Below are positions 1-12,738 of a stretch of DNA of 64,000 nt, piece after piece. Origin of the DNA: Rosa chinensis (Eukaryota > Streptophyta > Magnoliopsida > Rosales > Rosaceae). The position numbers and the translations under genes are program-made. The notes beneath the pieces were generated by a model. The model was not told the DNA's origin. It was given only the letters and a program-made list of their open reading frames with translations, and did no database searches. Each line of letters starts with the position of its first letter. Position 1 is the stretch's first letter. The stretch spans positions 582,001 to 646,000 of the forward strand of contig NC_037094.1 of NCBI RefSeq assembly GCF_002994745.2. Reading direction: 5' to 3'.

Positions 1-148
1 ATAGATTTGCAAAGTAATCCAAAACTTAGAAAAAGCACTGTATATGTTAATTAGTAGTATGTAAACTGAGATTTGGAGGAGATATTCTTGTTTGTATTAG
101 TTTCTTTTTTTGTTTTATAAATTGTATGCATGAATTAGTAGAGGAGAT

Positions 149-168
149 GGGGGGGGGGGGGGGGGGGG
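149..168. repeat. Poly-G homopolymer (20 nt)
   Basis: Uninterrupted run of 20 G followed by AGAAAGAGTGAG. Such runs are rare in plant DNA and prone to length error in sequencing. The open frame read through it on the other strand (a proline run) is an artefact of the run. Confidence 0.9.
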
Positions 169-1861
169 AGAAAGAGTGAGGATATGCGTGTGACATAGAT
201 CCATATGTTTTTGTGGATATTATATATGTACAAGTAGAACACTGATATACTTTTGGAATTAAAAACTACACTATTCATGTATAATAATGTAGGAGGGAAT
301 GGAGGGATGATGGGATTCAGATTCTTAACACATGCAGCCTCACTAGAGAATGTCCTTTGCAATCATCCTCCCCAAGTGTTCTCGATCCCGAATCTAATCA
401 TACTTTCCTTAATCAATAAACTATTACTTAATATAACTCTAATCCATGTCATCTATCCATGTATATAAATTATAAAGAAACAAAACCAACCTAATTATGC
501 ATATTAAGCCTAACAAACAAGACTCCATCATCTGATATCTTCACTTTCCCAATCCACTTTACTGAACATGATACATATAATAAGGCACTTAATTAAGGCC
601 GAGCAAGTTAATTAGCCGCTCATGCGTCTGAATATTGGTTTACCAAGTTTCCATATGTAGTATGACTTTGTTAGCTTTCATTATAATTAACCCATAAATA
701 GCTCAGATTAAGCTAATAAGCTAGGTCGATTTCTCGATTAAGGGTGGTGGTAGAGAGGTCGAAGTTCGACGCGAGGTGGTGAAAGTTATGGTCGAGTATT
801 GAGATGGGCCCCCCTTGCTTTTTTTGGGCCCGGCAGCAACCACCAAACAGGAGGCCAGATTTCTGGTGTCTTCACTTTCTTAGATTCTTTAATGTGTCTC
901 TTAATCGAGAGAGATGTGCATGATGCTATCATGTTATCTATTTTTCTATGCATATATATCTTTATCGATGAATAACAAGAATAAAATTATACATATCGAT
1001 ATTGTTAAGGTCAATTTTACTCAGGTGATTAGTTAGGATCGGGATTAGTTGAGCTCAATTATCGTTAGATTTAGACTTAATGATGAAAAATAATTAAATT
1101 ATTGAAATGCTCAATATATTTTAGCATTTAATATAAATTCAATGACAATTATACACAATTGAATATCAGTTAATTGACCACCAAAATGTGACTCTTAGTT
1201 AATGGTACGACAAAAAAAAATTTATTTAAATAATTCAATTTTATCCTACTATTATAAGCTATTATTATAAGCATGAAATACAAAAGATATCAACTCTCTC
1301 AGTGAGAAATATGCATCATAATATACAAAAGATAACAAAGGACCCCAAGATATATTCCCCTGTCAATCCATCCATGTTCTTTCATCTTTTCATCTAACGT
1401 CCATATTAATTCAATGTGATATGATAGCTCATGTACTTCTGCCAATTACAACATCAATTCATGGGCCTGCTGTCGGAATATGTTACACAATTACTTAAGA
1501 GTTATATACTAGCTAGCTACTACTGCATGCATCGTTTAATTACTTGTGTTCTTTTTTATTTTTCGCGATGTTTAATTTGTACCACGTCATGCATAAACCT
1601 AAGATTGAGGAACAACCACAAGACCTTGCTAGCTAGTTCCTCCATTTAGGACTGGTATTTTGCTTATAATCAGAAAACGATAGTGATTTTTATTCTTCCT
1701 TATCATTCTATACATGCATCAACCTATACCATCCACTTCATAGCCCTCGACAAGTTTTAATCTCTCAACCCCTTGAAGACAATAGATCATTGTGTTTCTC
1801 CACATCAAAACTGCCCACAAGTCATTTTCTTAATTAATTGAATCTGGACATGATTTCAACC

Positions 1862-1863
<2 letters not shown>

Positions 1864-1900
<37 letters not shown>
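1864..1900. repeat. AT dinucleotide microsatellite
   Basis: About 18 AT units upstream of the IDD gene. Confidence 0.9.
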
Positions 1901-1903
<3 letters not shown>

Positions 1904-3467
1904 GTGTGCTTTTGGAAATCATACTATTGTAACTATATGACTAAATAATTTTCAATATTTATGTAATAACAAATTTGCCATTAACAAGATAAATGAATAA
2001 AAGGCAGAAAAAGTGAATTGGACATGTAGATTGTGAAGGTGTGTTTCAAGAATATACGGTTAATCTTTTAACTGCGTGTGTTTTTTTCCTTCCAATTTAG
2101 GTACTTAATCTAACTGCAACAGAGGTCATAGAGTGTTACTTTTTAAAGAATTAACATGGATTTATGATTTGAAGTTCAAGTTCGTATATATTATTGGAAG
2201 CGTCTTCTTCACTTGTTTTAAGTTTATTTCAATATCCTCACCTTGTATAGCGTTAAATATGCATTGAATGTGACAATTGTGCATCGTACTCTTAAATGTA
2301 CGTAATTGTTTCTTATTCACATTTTACATAGCAACTGAAACTATACCGGGACTTCAGAACTATATGTTGTCTTATTTAAGAAAATTTTGTTGCAGTTTTC
2401 ATTCCTAATTTTTATAAGCGAGACCAAATTACTGCATATTCTTTATTTTTATTTCCAAAACATTACATGCGTCTTTGAGTAGTCTCATTTTGTATCAGTT
2501 CTTTTTATTTGAAATAATCGATCATCGTAACTTGGAGTTTCATCAAAATTTTCTTTTGAAATTAAGGCAGAGAACTGTTGAATTCAATTTAAAAAGCCAA
2601 TGCTGCCAATTTTATAAGTCACTGTTTTACTGATGCACTCAGTTTACCGAAAAGCAAGCATGTTGCACAGAGAGAATTATGACTTAATTTGACTAGTATA
2701 ACCTTGACGGTGACATCATATCCGCAGCAACACCTTTGCAAAAGCCGCTTCAAATTGAATAAGTCAGAATTTACATGAATGGATCTGCAGGGGCATTTTA
2801 GTCAAAGAACATATTACTACTATGCTTTACCATGATGTTGCTGTTCTAATATTTAACATTTCAACTGTATATAGATTATAGAAGATAGGGAAGTTGCCTA
2901 CGTGTATATATCTGGAGCTTGGCTGGTATTAATGCATGCAAATTAAGCTCCCAGAAATTACTGTCTGAAACTGAATTATGAGTGTGTTTTGTTTCTTTGT
3001 GGGGATGTTTTTTTCTTTCCTGGAGCCCATTTCTGCTTGTGGGATCGAGCTTTGAGTTCTGTGATTGGCTCTCTTTCTCTCCCTATCTCTGTCTTTCTCA
3101 CTTTCTCTCTCCCTCTCCTTCCTTTTGAAGGAGCTTATTTAGGAGAGAAAACTCTACATCTTCAGCAATATTATTATTAGCTAGATAGATACAGCAGAAG
3201 AAGAAGGTGAGAGTTGGAAGAAACAAAGAAAGTGAAGAGAAAGCTATTTGTTGAAAAAGCCCGAGAGACTTCATCAAAAGATAAACAAAAGCAAAGCTGA
3301 TGAGGTAACCGAAAGGAAAAAAAGACCTTTTAATTTGCTTCCTCTCCTACCTAGCGTTGTAGCTTGATCTTTATCTTCTCTCTCCTCCACCCACCTCTTC
3401 CTCAATACCATCTTCCTTAATTACAGAGATATCACTTCGCATCTTCATCGATCGTTGCACTTCACCT

Positions 3468-5829
3468 ATGTTAGCCAACAACTCATCTTCCTCAGTTCCT
3501 TGTTCCGAGCCTTTTTCTTGCTTGGAAAATGGTAACAACAATAAAAGGAAAAGAAGGCCAGCAGGAACTCCAGGTATAAATCTAATTTTCGATCACTTCT
3601 CTTATATAACCTGTTAATCATGTTTTGCCCTTACCTAGTTTTCTTTGATTCGATTATGATATTTTGTTACAGATCCAGATGCGGAGGTAGTGTCGCTTTC
3701 ACCGAAAACGTTACTGGAATCGGATCGTTATGTATGCGAGATCTGCAACCAGGGGTTTCAGAGGGACCAGAATCTGCAGATGCACCGGAGACGTCACAAG
3801 GTGCCCTGGAAGCTTCTGAAGAGAGAGACTCCGGTGGTGAGGAAACGGGTATTCGTGTGCCCCGAACCGAGTTGCCTGCACCACGACCCGTGCCACGCGC
3901 TGGGTGATCTGGTTGGGATAAAAAAGCACTTCAGAAGGAAGCACAGCAACCACAAGCAATGGGTTTGTGAGAAATGCTCGAAAGGCTACGCAGTTCAATC
4001 TGACTACAAAGCCCATCTCAAGACCTGCGGCACCCGAGGCCATTCTTGCGACTGTGGCCGTGTTTTCTCAAGGTTAAATTCATTTTCATATCATTCTCTA
4101 TTGCTTTTCTTTCTTTTACATGCTAAAGATCATCAATATTATTCGAGAGGGCAAAGGAAAAGAGATTTATATTAATTATTACGAATTCAAAATGCATCAT
4201 CATGATCATGTACACGGAGCTTTTTGTTAATTGGGGTTTGACTTTGAAAAAGCCGGGGAAAGAGAAAAACAAAAAGGGTGTCTGGTCTTTGAGTACTCTT
4301 GACTGACGACGGGACCTTGAATGGAATTCTTAACTATGTTTTTCTCAGCATTGTTGAGACACATTTCCCGAAGGATCAGTTTCCTTAGGTTATAGATATA
4401 TTAGAGAATATATTAGACTCATAGATATGTTTGCTTTCGGTTTTTTTTTTTCCTTTCTTTTAATTAGCATCGCGAGACGTAAAACGGCTATTATTAAGCT
4501 AGTATGTTATCGCCATTGAAATTCCTGACTATCTTCAGCTGTGCGCCTGTGCATAATAGGATTAATCTCAATTAAGAAATATTATCCTCAACTGCTATTT
4601 GAAAGGAAAATTAAATAGTTAGTATTTAAATATTTTTTTGTTCGTCCTTTTATATTTTTTTTATGTGTTATTGATCTTTTTTGTGCCTTGTTTTCAACAC
4701 CTACATCAGATCTTTAATGCAATGCCACCCATATCAAACATGTTTTAACTTCCTTTATCTTCTTTTAAGCTAGTTAACCTCCCAAACTGTGGTAGTTCAT
4801 AGTTCATACTTGAATAGTTTATTTCGTTTTGTTTTGTTTTTATCTGTACGTAGGGTTGAGAGTTTCATTGAACACCAAGATGCTTGCAACATGGATCGTC
4901 TAAGGCCGGAATCCCAAGCAGTAGTACTACAACCACCGGCATGCCTATCAAGAACGGCTTCAAGTCCAAGTCCGTCAAGCGAAACCAATTTCAGCAGCAG
5001 GACTACTCCTAACTGGCCTTCGGCTTCAGCTTTGGTGGTGCCAAAGCCGCTTCATGACAACACCAAATTGATCTTAAGTAGTCCTCCTGCTGGCCACGGT
5101 ATTAGTGACCGTAATCGAAACTCATCCAAGAATATCAATGCAAACAGCTTGTACAATTTGGATCTTCAGCTTGCGACCACGTCAAATGACAACAATCCTA
5201 ACCATATTGAAGTCTCGGTTTCCTCGTCTAAGAGAGACGTGGAAAACCATTCCACTCAGCTCCAGCTCTCAATTGGATCGTGTGACAATTTTGGCGATCA
5301 TCATCATCCAAAGAATATTAATATTGAATCAAACAGAAACTCTCCGAGGGAAAGCAGCACTAGTACTAATGAACATCACCACCAACAGATGAAACCAGCA
5401 GGTGAATCAGCATCAACATCAAGGATAATTAAAGAAGAAGCACGAGAGCAGTTAAGGCTTGCCTTGGCGGAAAAGGCTTACGCAGAAGAGGCGAGACAGC
5501 AAGCGGAGCAGCAGATTGAGCTAGCCGAGCAGGAGTTTGCGAATGCCAAGAGAATAAGGCAGCAAGCACAAGCTGAATTGGACAAGGCGCAAGCTTTGAA
5601 AGAGCATGCCGTTAAGAAAATCAACTCTACCATTCTCCAAATCACCTGTCAGGCTTGCAAGCAACAATTTCAAGCTCGAACGAGGCAAGCAAACCCTCAT
5701 GAGAACTCTCTGGCGTTCAGTTACATGTCATCGGCTTTAACAACAACAACATCTGAAGGTGGCCAGTTAGAGATCAATGCTAGTGCTACTCGAACGGATG
5801 ATCGGGCAAATTCATCTGCTAAACCGTAA
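3468..5829 (+). CDS. INDETERMINATE DOMAIN zinc-finger transcription factor, IDD14/15/16 (SGR5) clade
   Basis: Nuclear transcription factor. Three exons: 3468-3573, 3673-4072, 4854-5829; 493 residues. A basic KRKRR patch (26-30) precedes the four-finger ID domain: C2H2 finger 1 (57-77), C2H2 finger 2 (about 98-126), CCHC finger 3 (134-154) and CCHC finger 4 (161-180). Intron 2 interrupts finger 4, the usual place in this family. Residues about 358-440 are a charged coiled coil rich in E, A and Q (motifs AEQEFANAKR and KINSTILQITC), followed by CQACKQQF. This C-terminal region marks the IDD14/15/16 group rather than the other IDD proteins. In Arabidopsis that group acts in shoot gravitropism, starch response and lateral organ shape. 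The start chosen gives the conserved short leader before KRKRRPAGTPDP. Assignment to one of the three paralogues is not possible by eye. Confidence 0.95.
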
Positions 5830-8800
5830 TAGGTTTCCTCCATCTCAATGTAAACCTTTTCTTGTTTTCTTTTTATTGGATATTGATATTCTGTATTACA
5901 TATAACAATAACAAGCTGGTTATTGTGATAATATTTGGCTGAGGAGACGAGTACGTGTTGTACGTATCTTGCAAGATGTGTGTTGTTATTTGTTGATTAA
6001 TTTGGTAAATGAAGAGTATGGTGATGATAATGATTTTGCTGAATATATATCATGATCTTCAACATCCAGATAGTATTACTGTAACTTAATATGTCAATAA
6101 CTTGGCCCTATTTTGAGTCATGTATTCATTCTTCCGTTGATGCAACAGCTTTCTTAATTTGCACTAAATACCTTACCTTTATATAATAAATCTTCTGGTA
6201 TTTTCTTGTTTTCTTGAGGTCCGAAAGCATTAGGTCAATTCCCAGCTATAAGTACATGCATGATACTTCATCATATTCAAACAGCTACCCAGCCTAGCCT
6301 GTTGTTTAGTGTTTGGATTTTCTGTTTGGAGTATATGGAGATCATAATTAATGGAGGTCCTCACCCAGCTAGCCCAACCCAGGCATTAAAGCTAAGGACT
6401 GGGCCAAATTTATAACCTAGCTAAAAGCTTTTCATAAAATGATGTGTCTACTATCCATAGAAAGTGAGGGAGAGGGATCGTTGAGGTGATAGTTCTTCGT
6501 TGGTGGCGATGCAGAGAGTGGTGGTGTGATCTGGTGACACATAAATGCGAACAAATTAAAAGCTCAAGATATATATGATGATGATGATGGGAGCAGCGAG
6601 ATAGCAGAGAGAGCACCATGTTTTTCAGTTCCACTGTCACACCGTCGTGAAGAAGATGGTTAATGACAGATTCAAAAGTCACTCTCAGCGTCCCCATGCC
6701 AAGCACGCAGACACAAACAAACTCCGTTCATTATTCGTAATTATTATTCATCAACACATATAATGACCTGACCTGAAGTGAGCACTACTCATTCACTCAC
6801 TCGCATAAGAATCAGCGCCCAGTTCTGCAGAGCAAAAGCACAGCATCTTTCCAAATATGCAGAGACCATTCAAAGCTTTTTTGAGTTGAAAGATAACTTT
6901 ACTTGCGCTTGGAAAAGAAACTGCTTCTGCTACGCTGCCATTCAAAACTAGCGAGCTAAGTTTCTCTCCTCGATCTTATACTTTTAATAAAATGTTTTGT
7001 AACCAAACGCGAATACACTACTGAAGCAGACAAAGGCCAAGCAATGGCCAAAGTCATGAGTCATCAGGCAGAGGCAGAAGCAGCTAAAAGCCTAAAAAGG
7101 GGTGGTTACTTCGCTTTTTCTTGGACCCTGTGCTCTCCTCACCTTCAACGCCACTGCTAGCTGACCCTCCCAGTTCCCAGTGAGTGATCCCCACTCATCA
7201 ACTTTTATCTTATTCACCTAATTAATTCATCTTCCAGGCACTTTTTCCTTTTTCTTTTACGTACTGCTATTATTAATGTAATCTGTAACAAAACTTTTCG
7301 AATCTATATTATGTGGTAATGTTGCAAAACCATTCAAAAATCATACTACTTGAAATTGGAAAGACGTCCCTCAATTGTTTACATTCTACACCACTTAAAG
7401 CTTGTTATAAATTTATGAGATAATGTTTTCTTTTCTTTCTTTTAGAAGAAAACAAAAAGTAAAACAATGTAACTGTATAGAGCATGTTAATTTGTTAAAA
7501 AAATAAAAATAAAAATAAAAATAAAACATAAAACATAAAACATAAAACATGTGAGGTATTAGATAGGCAAAATAAACTTTTTTCCAATGAAAGTGACTAG
7601 TGGGCAAACCAACTTGGACATAGCATGGTAACATGGTAATCTACATGAAACTCCTTGCCAGGGTTTGCACTTAACAAATTAAAGACCTCATATGATTATT
7701 TGGTCTACGACGTGTATAAAATGTAAGAGACTTGGACAATTAAAGAACCAAATCTGAAAATATCTGACTCTTGATTTAATGAATTGACAATAATTAACTG
7801 AGATAAAAATACCCTTCATATTTGCCGTTAAAGTAATCACTGAAAACAATGAAATAAACCCATTTTAGATCATTGCTAGCACTTGAGCCCTCCCACTCTT
7901 AGCTAGCTACTTTCAACATTGCAATGGATATGTGATTTTAGCACCGGCTATCGTTCGTTTTGTATTCCTGACATTTCATCTGCTCTGCGTAAAAGTTGGG
8001 TAAAATTAAAGAAAACGTAATTAGTACGAAGCCCATCCCTTCCCTTTGCGAGTGAAATGAACCATACTTGAACTGAGTTGAACTTACTACTTAAAAACAG
8101 CAGACTTGATTGTGTACGGTTGTCTTCATATGGGGCTCACATAGAAATCCAAACAGACTAAAACAGATGTCATAATGAGTATCATGAATCGAATATAATA
8201 TATTACATAATATTTTGAGTGTTTCTATTAGTAAGTACTACTGCTCACTTGACCTCACTTTATTATAAATTATTAAATTACATATATAATCTCAAATAAA
8301 ATGACGAATAAGGATAATCATTATACCAAAAAAATATTTTATTTACTTTCTCTAGATCGACTTTCCAATTCCATAATATTAGATTGCATTCTTTATTAGA
8401 TTTCTTATCTATTTTAATTTTTCAATTGCACTACATATTGATTAAAACATTTATATATATTTAACAAGAATTATAACTATGATTAAGATCATGTGACATA
8501 AAAATTTCTATCATCATACATGATGAACGCATATTGATGAGGGAGAACAAAAGAAATCCTATTATGACATAAATCTAAGTCTATCCGTTATATTTAAAAA
8601 AACAAAAAAAAAACAAATAGCTAGCAATTAAATAAAAAGAAAAACTAAAAAACTATTGAATAATTAATCATAAGGTACAGAAAATAGAGAAAAAAAATAA
8701 ACATTAAGAAAAAATGATTACTTTTTTTTTGCACAGCTAAAAGAGAGAGGAAAAAAAACTATTCTTCTTGATTAGAAATTAATTTTTGAAACCCAATACC

Positions 8801-8937
8801 TTGTGTTTGATATTTTTTTTATTGGATAAGATATTTATGTTGTCTGATTAAGAAATGGATATGTAATTAAGAATTAGAGAGTAATTAAATCATTGAAATG
8901 ACTAATTTTCATTTTATTTAAAAGATAATAGTTTGTT
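5830..8937. other. Intergenic region downstream of the IDD gene
   Basis: The first few hundred bases are the likely 3' untranslated region. The rest is AT-rich without a supported gene. A frame of 98 codons on the minus strand (6410-6706) contains a His run from a GAT repeat and has no recognisable domain. Confidence 0.55.
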
Positions 8938-10551
8938 GAGAAATTTTGTTCACACACCTCTAAATACTAAATACACATCCCTTTTTTCATACACCTAGCA
9001 TCACATTTTATGGGTAACTGAAATTACCAAAAGAGATATTTATATTAATAATAGAGAAACATAGTTGAGTGATATTTCACCGGGTGGTTCTGATTGGACC
9101 TCCAAATTTGATATTTGGACCTCCAAATTTTTTTCAATTATTTTAGACTTTGTCAAGTGATATGAAAAGACAAATAAGGACAAAGTGAGGAAAATGAAAA
9201 AAAAAAATTACACTTCTTACCTTCCTAAATATAACATTCAATTAAATTGTTTTTTTCTTTTTCCTGAATTTCCTTATATTGCCATATAGTTTTATAATTT
9301 ACCTAAAACAATTAAGTAAAAATAATAATTTATATATATGGCCCATCATTTAATACAAAAATAAATTCAAAACAATCTGATTTGAAATTTTCTTAAACTA
9401 AATTAATTGAATATTATGATATAGTTATTACTCAATCTTCCAACCCAAAACCCTTGAAATCCTTCTATTAGCAAATTTAAAAGGATTCTAGCAATATATC
9501 AAGATCAAGAACTAACCCTCTGATTAATTTTGGTGGAGGAGAGACATACTCATAAGAGAGCAATATCATGTGATTTTGATTCATTTTTCTTATCGTGGTT
9601 GAAGATAGAGATAAAAAGTAGGGTAACAGATTATTGTTTCACATATTCAAGGGTGTTTTGGTAAAAATAAGGAGGTCTAATTAGCTTTTCAAGTATTCTA
9701 AAAAGTAAATTAGAAGTGTACTAAATATAGGAGGTCCAAATAGCAAATTTAGAGGTCCGACTAAAATAGGGTGATTACACCTGATAAAAAAAAAACAATA
9801 AAGAAACATAATTGGAATCAAGAAACATCTGCATTTTTTTTTTCCAAGTCAACCGCAGATGGATATCATGAATTTGATTCTCAATAATTTAGTATGCATG
9901 GGATCAAGCCTTCTTATCAATCTAGTTTCAAAAATGTATTAATTGTCCAAATGATATGGACAAACAAGAGCAAGTGAAAACTGTTGAAAAATTCCTCAAG
10001 AACTCTTGTGATGTATTGTTTTGTTTCGCTCCAATTTTGTCATTAGTAGTTCACAAATGTCAACAATTGGCATCTAAGTATTGTCTTGGTCAAGTCCTCA
10101 ATGACAAGCAATTCCCCATTGGCATCTGAGCATGTTCAATCCAACAAGTGAAAAGCAATTAAAACATTTTTTTGGTATTATTGTATTAACTTTAGTGATG
10201 ACCATGTGATTTACTGAAACTCTCATATTGAGCCATTAAGGAATTGATGCTGAGTCTTCTAGTGTAATATGTCTATCGTTTTTTTTTTTCAACTGCAGCA
10301 ATGCAATAGGTAGTCTCTCTTGTATAAAAAAAAAAAAGGTAGTCTCTTACTAGATATTTATATCAATTTATTTCAGCAAAAAAAAAAACGATATGTATTT
10401 AGTGAAAAGATATTGTGTATTGTGAATGAGGATAGTTTAGGAAGTTTGGTGTTGTGTTTCTAGTAAAATATTAAAATAAAAAAGTTAATAGGTTGTGTAT
10501 TAAGTAGGAGATGTGTATCTATCATTTAGCAATTTGTGTATAAAATTTCTC
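8938..10551. mobile_element. Non-autonomous Mutator-like element (1.6 kb) with terminal inverted repeats
   Basis: The left end begins GAGAAATTTTGTTCACACAC. The right end, read in reverse complement, begins GAGAAATTTTATACACAAAT. Similarity continues inward over about 45 bases (both have a TACACATC motif). Flanks are TAGTTTGTT (8929-8937) and TAGTTTGCA (10552-10560): 7 of 9 bases match, the duplication length of Mutator-type elements. No transposase frame is present. A second inverted-repeat element is nested inside at about 9078-9773. Confidence 0.65.
9078..9773. mobile_element. Nested inverted-repeat element (MITE-like, 0.7 kb)
   Basis: The left end holds GGACCTCCAAATTTGATATT followed by TGGACCTCC. 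The right end, reverse complemented, holds GGACCTCTAAATTTGCTATT followed by TGGACCTCC. Both ends extend out to a CACC motif. The interior is AT-rich with no coding capacity. Target duplication is not clear, so the exact ends are uncertain by a few bases. Confidence 0.6.
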
Positions 10552-10560
10552 TAGTTTGCA

Positions 10561-11361
10561 AATTATATGAGTGAGGTTAATTAAGGAACTTGGGTGAGAT
10601 TTAGTAAGTAAATTTAGTATTTAAAAATTTAGTAAGAAATGTAAAAAGTAGAGGAGGTCCGTGAGTAAAATTTGGATATTCTATTAGAAAAACTCTAATA
10701 TTTTACATTTCTAAACGGAAACAATTATTTTTGGCGAAGTGATTGACCCATTTATTATCAATTTATCATGACATAGTTGCTGGTTTTTGAGAAATGAGAA
10801 TAACTACAAATGGATTTCAAAACTGTGATACGAGATATGTAGGAGCTATAACAAGGCCCATACCAAAAGTACCTTGCAGCCCAAACTAAGGAGAAACTTC
10901 TTGTTTTTTCTTATTTTGTTGGGGATGATTTCACAGCCCAATCCATTTTGATATGTTCTATAAAAAATGAGTGCAAGTGTGAGAAGAAAAATGTGAAAGT
11001 TCCCATATAATCTCTCACATAGCTACTATATATCCTACCTTAATTAGTTATGAAGAAACCTATTGGGCATGTCTTCCCTTACTATTTTCCTTACTATATC
11101 CACCCCTGCCAATAGAGGTATGCGGATATAGGGAGTTCAATCGAACTTAGATCTCGAGCGTAAGGATGTAATCTTAATTGCCATTAGATGAGTTACGAGT
11201 CTCACTCGCATCTAGATTACAGATTGACAATATCCAAACCGCGCGCCAGTAGTATACTCAATATCGAGAAATTTGATATGTAGAAAATGTTTATAATATG
11301 TACATACACGTGAATAACAAGTAAGTAACTAATTATAAAAAATTAGAACGAGTCTTAAAAT
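10561..11361. other. Intergenic, no gene seen
   Basis: AT-rich sequence between two transposable elements. No open frame with a recognisable domain and no RNA gene seen. Confidence 0.5.
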
Positions 11362-11369
11362 GTTTATAA

Positions 11370-11926
11370 CAGGGGCGGAGGGAGGTAGAGGCACACTCGG
11401 TCATGTGCCCCAGTTATGATTTTTAGGTTTATATATATCATGTAGTATGGGATGAGTGAAGGAAAGATGGTTTTGTTCAGTTGGTAGAGCACAAGGCTCT
11501 CAACTTCATTTTTGTGAGTTCAATTCCCGCATTGGGCAAAACCAAAGAAAGAAGGCAGATCAGTTTTGTCTTAGACCCAAGTTTTGAACTTTGATAATCT
11601 AATACTCTAATTCCTGAACTCTTTTGATATGGATCATATAATTAATTTTAGTTAATCATTTATAATTTTTTTTATTTACAGATTTTCAAGTTTAATACGA
11701 AAATTATTAAAAAATATTTTATTAACATTAATAATGATTATCAGCCAATTCTTTTGTTAATTATAAATCGGTTTTTTTTTTACAGAGATGTTAAAATACT
11801 GGAAAAGAAAATTAAAATTAAATTATGTTGCAAAAATTGTGCATATAAGTTGTTCATTAGAGTTATTTTGATATTATTATTTCCATTTTGTGCCCCAGTA
11901 CACTTAATTTTCTGACTCCGCCACTG
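11370..11926. mobile_element. hAT-like non-autonomous element (557 bp)
   Basis: Begins CAGGGGCGGAGGGAG and ends, in reverse complement, CAGTGGCGGAGTCAG (12 of 15 matching), the terminal sequence type of many plant hAT elements. It is flanked by GTTTATAA (11362-11369) and ATTTATAA (11927-11934), an 8-bp duplication with one mismatch, as expected for hAT. A subterminal TGTGCCCCAG motif occurs near both ends in the same orientation. No transposase. It contains a tRNA-Lys-like sequence at 11466-11537. Confidence 0.8.
11466..11537 (+). pseudogene. tRNA-Lys-like sequence (degenerate tRNA or SINE head)
   Basis: The 72 bases follow the spacing of a tRNA. The D arm GTTC/GAGC encloses AGTTGGTA. The anticodon loop is CTCTCAA, and the T loop TTCAATT lies in a mostly paired stem. 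Similarity to plant tRNA-Lys(CTT) is clear by eye in AGTTGGTAGAGC, CAAGGCTCT and the 3' TGGGC. The anticodon reads CTC instead of CTT, the anticodon stem has mismatches and the canonical acceptor stem is poor, so it is not expected to work in translation. A-box-like and B-box-like (GTTCAATTCC) promoter sequences survive. Confidence 0.7.
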
Positions 11927-11934
11927 ATTTATAA

Positions 11935-12728
11935 TATGTAGAATGAGTGTGTATCTAATTATATGCACCTAATAGCATACGTGAGTCATTTTATTAGCAT
12001 GTTTTCTTGACTCATGAGGTGATGATCTAGTTATACACACACACACACACTAAATTAAGTGATTGCCAAAGGCAGTTTGAAGGGGTAAACGTCACATGCA
12101 ACGGGGAAAAGCTAACTATTCATAGTTCATAAAACTTTAACCGAGCAAAAGCATAAAATAGTAGCACTGGGGTCATGCATGGAACATAATCAAACCAGTT
12201 TAATCTTTGTCTGGATATGTAGCGACACATTACACGCATGTTAATTACAGAGTAGAAACTTATAAATTAAGACTCGGTATATAGATCAAGTGCAATGTAA
12301 CATGCTACATACATATTCATTTCTGCTGGCTATTATCAGAAACTTTAAACTTTTGGATTAATTTAATGGAAATCTTTTCTGGATTAATTTTGAACTCATA
12401 GAAGTACGTAGCTTATTTGGAATATTAATTTCTAATCACACTTAATTATAAACTCGTAGTTTGTCGGGTTCATGAACTTAGATTTGGTCCATCCATCTGT
12501 ACGTACTTAGAACACAAAACATATATTATATAGGTTATATCATTGACCGAATTATTATGTGAGATATTCGAGCTTGAGGGGAGGACTGAGGACATGAGGA
12601 TTATCACGCAGATATGAAATACAGAGATGTTTATTTTTAATAATTCTAAATTCAATGCATAGTCCATGGAGTATTAGCCATTATATATAACAGTAACCTA
12701 AACCCTAATCGTATGAAACTCACTGTTA
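11935..12728. other. Intergenic, no gene seen
   Basis: AT-rich, with a short CA repeat near 12037-12050. Nothing else recognisable. Confidence 0.5.
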
Positions 12729-12738
12729 TTTCGGAACA

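Larger units (their letters stand above)
1..3467. other. Intergenic region and 5' leader of the IDD gene
   Basis: AT-rich DNA with no convincing gene. It holds a run of 20 G at 149-168 and an AT dinucleotide tract at 1864-1900. The last 300 bases (about 3170-3467) are purine- and pyrimidine-rich and probably form the 5' untranslated leader of the IDD gene. Short open frames here have no recognisable domains. Confidence 0.6.

Noticed and set aside
3711..4043. 110-codon minus-strand frame
   Set aside because: Antisense shadow of the IDD zinc-finger exon.
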